Positions 6,672 through 8,157 of a DNA stretch of 8,157 nt are shown in pieces. The notes beneath the pieces were generated by a model. It worked only from the letters and a program-made list of their open reading frames with translations. It did no database searches and was not told where the DNA came from. Each line of letters opens with the position of its first letter. The stretch's first letter is position 1. The stretch is from Methylotenera sp. (GTDB lineage Bacteria > Pseudomonadota > Gammaproteobacteria > Burkholderiales > Methylophilaceae). Location of the stretch: NCBI GenBank assembly GCA_027487055.1, contig JAIYEJ010000009.1, forward strand, positions 1-8,157, given 5' to 3'. A program made the translations under genes and the position numbers.

Positions 6672-7949
6672 TCATGTTAAATTCAACCTTAACCCAATTA
6701 GAACAAAAAAAACTATCGCAACAGCAACATTTTTTATGTAGAACTTAATTGGTTTTGCTAAGAAATAAGCATAGGCAACAGCTAAAAAGGTGGTCCCGAT
6801 TATGAGCGCTAAAATCCAACCAACACTTTTGTAAAATGGAACGAGATAAACTGATAGTAAGCCAATAACCAACCAATGAATTAAGGTTATGATAGCCCGC
6901 ATATTTTGCTTGCCATCAATTGTGAGTATATTACCCCAGCAAGCTGCCCACATTCTTATGAAATAAAGTAAACCAAACCAGGGCATCAATAATTTCAATG
7001 CCTCAAATTTCTGCCCAAACAATAAAACTACAATATGCGGGCCCGTATATGTGAAAGCCAAACCACCTAATACACCTATCCCCAAAAAAAACAACTCAGA
7101 TATATTGTTTTCATGATTTCCACTCACAATTCCTTGCATTTTTGCGCGGGCCATTAACGGAAAAAAAACATTACTTAAAACAGTCGCTACCTGCATAAAC
7201 GCCATAAATAAGCGCATACCTGCCTGAAATATACCTAGTATTACTGGATTAGCATAAAAGTTTAGAATTAAAGCGTCTACTTGGCCAAATAGTGCACCAA
7301 GTGCGGAATCGTAAGCATAGGATTTAGTTAAACGGATTTGGTTAAATCCTTCTTTTATAGATGATGGTGCTATTCCTTGAAATACAAGCGACAATTGAAC
7401 CCAAGTAATTAAGGTAACTATCAATCTGGTAATAAAATAGGCCACCACCACAACAAATAGCGACTTGGTCAGCCATGCGGCCAAACCCACCCCAAAACCG
7501 TAAATCAAGGCAGAAAAAATTGAGACACGCGCATCAGTATTGAAATTACCACTGGCACGTAATCCAACACTAAAAAACTCCGTAAAACTTTCCCCGAGCA
7601 TGGCTCCTATAACTAACGGAAATATAGCCCAGGAGCATTTAAGTAGAATTGGAAAAACTACAACGCTTGCAACTATAACGCCAATTGTAAGAATTATTTT
7701 AGCTATGAATGCATCACAAATAAGTTTTGCAGCTTTCTCAGGATATAGACCAACTTCACGAAGTATGTATGAACCAAAACCAAAATTATTTAGAATACAA
7801 AGCAAACTTGCTGTCGTTAGCCACAACATTAAAAGACCAAAGTTCTCTGGCCCCAATGCTCTTGCTATTATTGGCAAAGAGACTATACCTGCCAACATTC
7901 GCGCCCCAACACTTATACTCATCAGGGAAAGGTGTTTCATCAAAGCCAT
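6672..7949 (-). CDS. wzx: Wzx-type polysaccharide flippase
   Basis: This 425-residue integral inner-membrane protein belongs to the MOP superfamily (Wzx/RfbX, polysaccharide biosynthesis protein). It is expected to flip the undecaprenyl-diphosphate-linked repeat unit from the cytoplasmic to the periplasmic leaflet. About 12 hydrophobic segments can be seen. The first carries the hallmark VGARMLAGIVSLPIIARALG (14-33) followed by PENFG (34-38). A second half-repeat begins near residue 210 with YAYDSALGALFGQVDALILN (211-230). Charged residues inside membrane segments (D225, R246, R332) are typical of the family. Two starts are possible: ATG at 7947-7949 (MALMKH, used here) and ATG at 7938-7940 (MKHLSL). 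Neither has a good Shine-Dalgarno. The same frame continues upstream past a TAA at 7950-7952 to an ATG overlapping the preceding stop. The symbol names the family role, not an orthologue of a specific characterised gene. Confidence 0.92.
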   Translation of the reverse strand: MALMKHLSLMSISVGARMLAGIVSLPIIARALGPENFGLLMLWLTTASLLCILNNFGFGSYILREVGLYPEKAAKLICDAFIAKIILTIGVIVASVVVFPILLKCSWAIFPLVIGAMLGESFTEFFSVGLRASGNFNTDARVSIFSALIYGFGVGLAAWLTKSLFVVVVAYFITRLIVTLITWVQLSLVFQGIAPSSIKEGFNQIRLTKSYAYDSALGALFGQVDALILNFYANPVILGIFQAGMRLFMAFMQVATVLSNVFFPLMARAKMQGIVSGNHENNISELFFLGIGVLGGLAFTYTGPHIVVLLFGQKFEALKLLMPWFGLLYFIRMWAACWGNILTIDGKQNMRAIITLIHWLVIGLLSVYLVPFYKSVGWILALIIGTTFLAVAYAYFLAKPIKFYIKNVAVAIVFFVLIGLRLNLT

Positions 7950-7997
7950 TTAATGAAAACCCAACCCAAATTGGGTAAAATTCTTGCCATAGCTCAT
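7950..7997 (-). other. 15-codon mini-ORF leading into the flippase
   Basis: On the minus strand an ATG at 7995-7997 overlaps the TGA of the preceding gene (ATGA). It reads MSYGKNFTQFGLGFH and stops at TAA 7950-7952, directly abutting and in frame with the flippase ATG at 7947-7949. It may act in translational coupling, or be a former N-terminal extension cut off by a stop mutation, or be chance. There is no evidence that the peptide itself is functional. Confidence 0.2.
7964..7976 (-). repeat. Short perfect inverted repeat upstream of the flippase
   Basis: ACCCAA and TTGGGT form 6-base arms around a single central base. The element sits 14 bases upstream of the flippase ATG, inside the EpsI-flippase gap. 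A 1-base loop is too tight for an RNA hairpin, although fewer pairs could form with a wider loop. No T-run follows directly, so it is not a terminator. A protein-binding palindrome is possible but unproven. Confidence 0.3.
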
Positions 7998-8157
7998 TTC
8001 AAATTCTCAATTTTTCCAGATAAGCGGTTCCTAGAAGTTAATGGTAAGCTCATGAACATTTCTGAAACAAAATCCTCTTGATCTCTAAATGCTTCAGTAC
8101 TGTTCATATTAATAGATGAAACACGAAACAATATTCCATCTGGAATCATCCCATTAA
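7994..8157 (-). CDS. C-terminal fragment of probable EpsI-family protein
   Basis: Only the last 53 codons are in the window. The reading frame is open from 8155 to the TGA at 7994-7996, and the other two minus-strand frames hit stops early. The peptide contains NGMIPDGILFRVSSIN, then EAFRDQEDFVSEMFMSLP, then RNRLSGKIENLK at the end. The pattern of a hydrophobic strand with RVSSI, an amphipathic helix with a conserved Q and F, and a terminal RLxG matches my memory of the C-terminus of exosortase-associated EpsI (DUF3485). Those proteins accompany EpsH/exosortase genes in PEP-CTERM exopolysaccharide loci and are periplasmic or membrane-anchored. If right, an exosortase gene probably lies further upstream on this strand. 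The fragment is short, so the family call is tentative, though the coding call is firmer. Confidence 0.6.
   Translation of the reverse strand, partial: NGMIPDGILFRVSSINMNSTEAFRDQEDFVSEMFMSLPLTSRNRLSGKIENLK

Noticed and set aside
7540..7953. 137-codon plus-strand open frame over the flippase N-terminus
   Set aside because: It is antisense to the strongly supported Wzx membrane segments. Its composition reflects the complement of hydrophobic codons.

Overview
The window is a stretch of a surface or exopolysaccharide biosynthesis cluster. Every credible gene lies on the minus strand, so transcription runs from high to low coordinates. I see no tRNA, rRNA, CRISPR array, insertion sequence or plus-strand gene. 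Plus-strand open frames are antisense shadows of the minus-strand genes. No gap between genes exceeds about 75 bases. The DNA is AT-rich but uneven, and the proteins look Gram-negative. The gene at the high-coordinate end resembles the C-terminus of EpsI, a protein associated with exosortase/PEP-CTERM exopolysaccharide loci. That, with the AT-rich composition, suggests a proteobacterium, perhaps a betaproteobacterium of the Methylophilaceae/Nitrosomonadales type. This placement is inference, not demonstrated.

In transcription order: (1) the C-terminal 53 residues of a probable EpsI-family protein (7994-8157, start outside the window); (2) a Wzx-type lipid-linked oligosaccharide flippase (6672-7949), preceded by a 15-codon mini-ORF that overlaps the EpsI stop and ends exactly at the flippase ATG; (3) a polysaccharide pyruvyl transferase (5413-6639); (4) a divergent putative glycosyltransferase with a WEFGAY...NDT signature reminiscent of RgpF-like proteins (4515-5375); (5) a GT4-type glycosyltransferase (3227-4441), whose start is unclear because the best-placed initiator is an ATT; (6) a Wzy/O-antigen-ligase-like membrane protein (1952-3205); (7) a secreted protein of unknown function overlapping the wzy-like gene by ATGA (1101-1955); (8) a second GT4 glycosyltransferase truncated by the window edge (1-1044).

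These form a coherent Wzx/Wzy pathway. The glycosyltransferases and the pyruvyl transferase build and decorate a lipid-linked repeat unit on the cytoplasmic face. Wzx flips it and the Wzy-like protein polymerises or ligates it in the periplasm. The exported protein of unknown function is translationally tied to the polymerase/ligase, which suggests a periplasmic or extracellular role in handling the polymer. Base composition is mosaic: the two GT4 genes are close to 50% GC in hand-counted samples, and the pyruvyl transferase is close to 28%. This is typical of polysaccharide loci assembled by exchange of repeat-unit genes.
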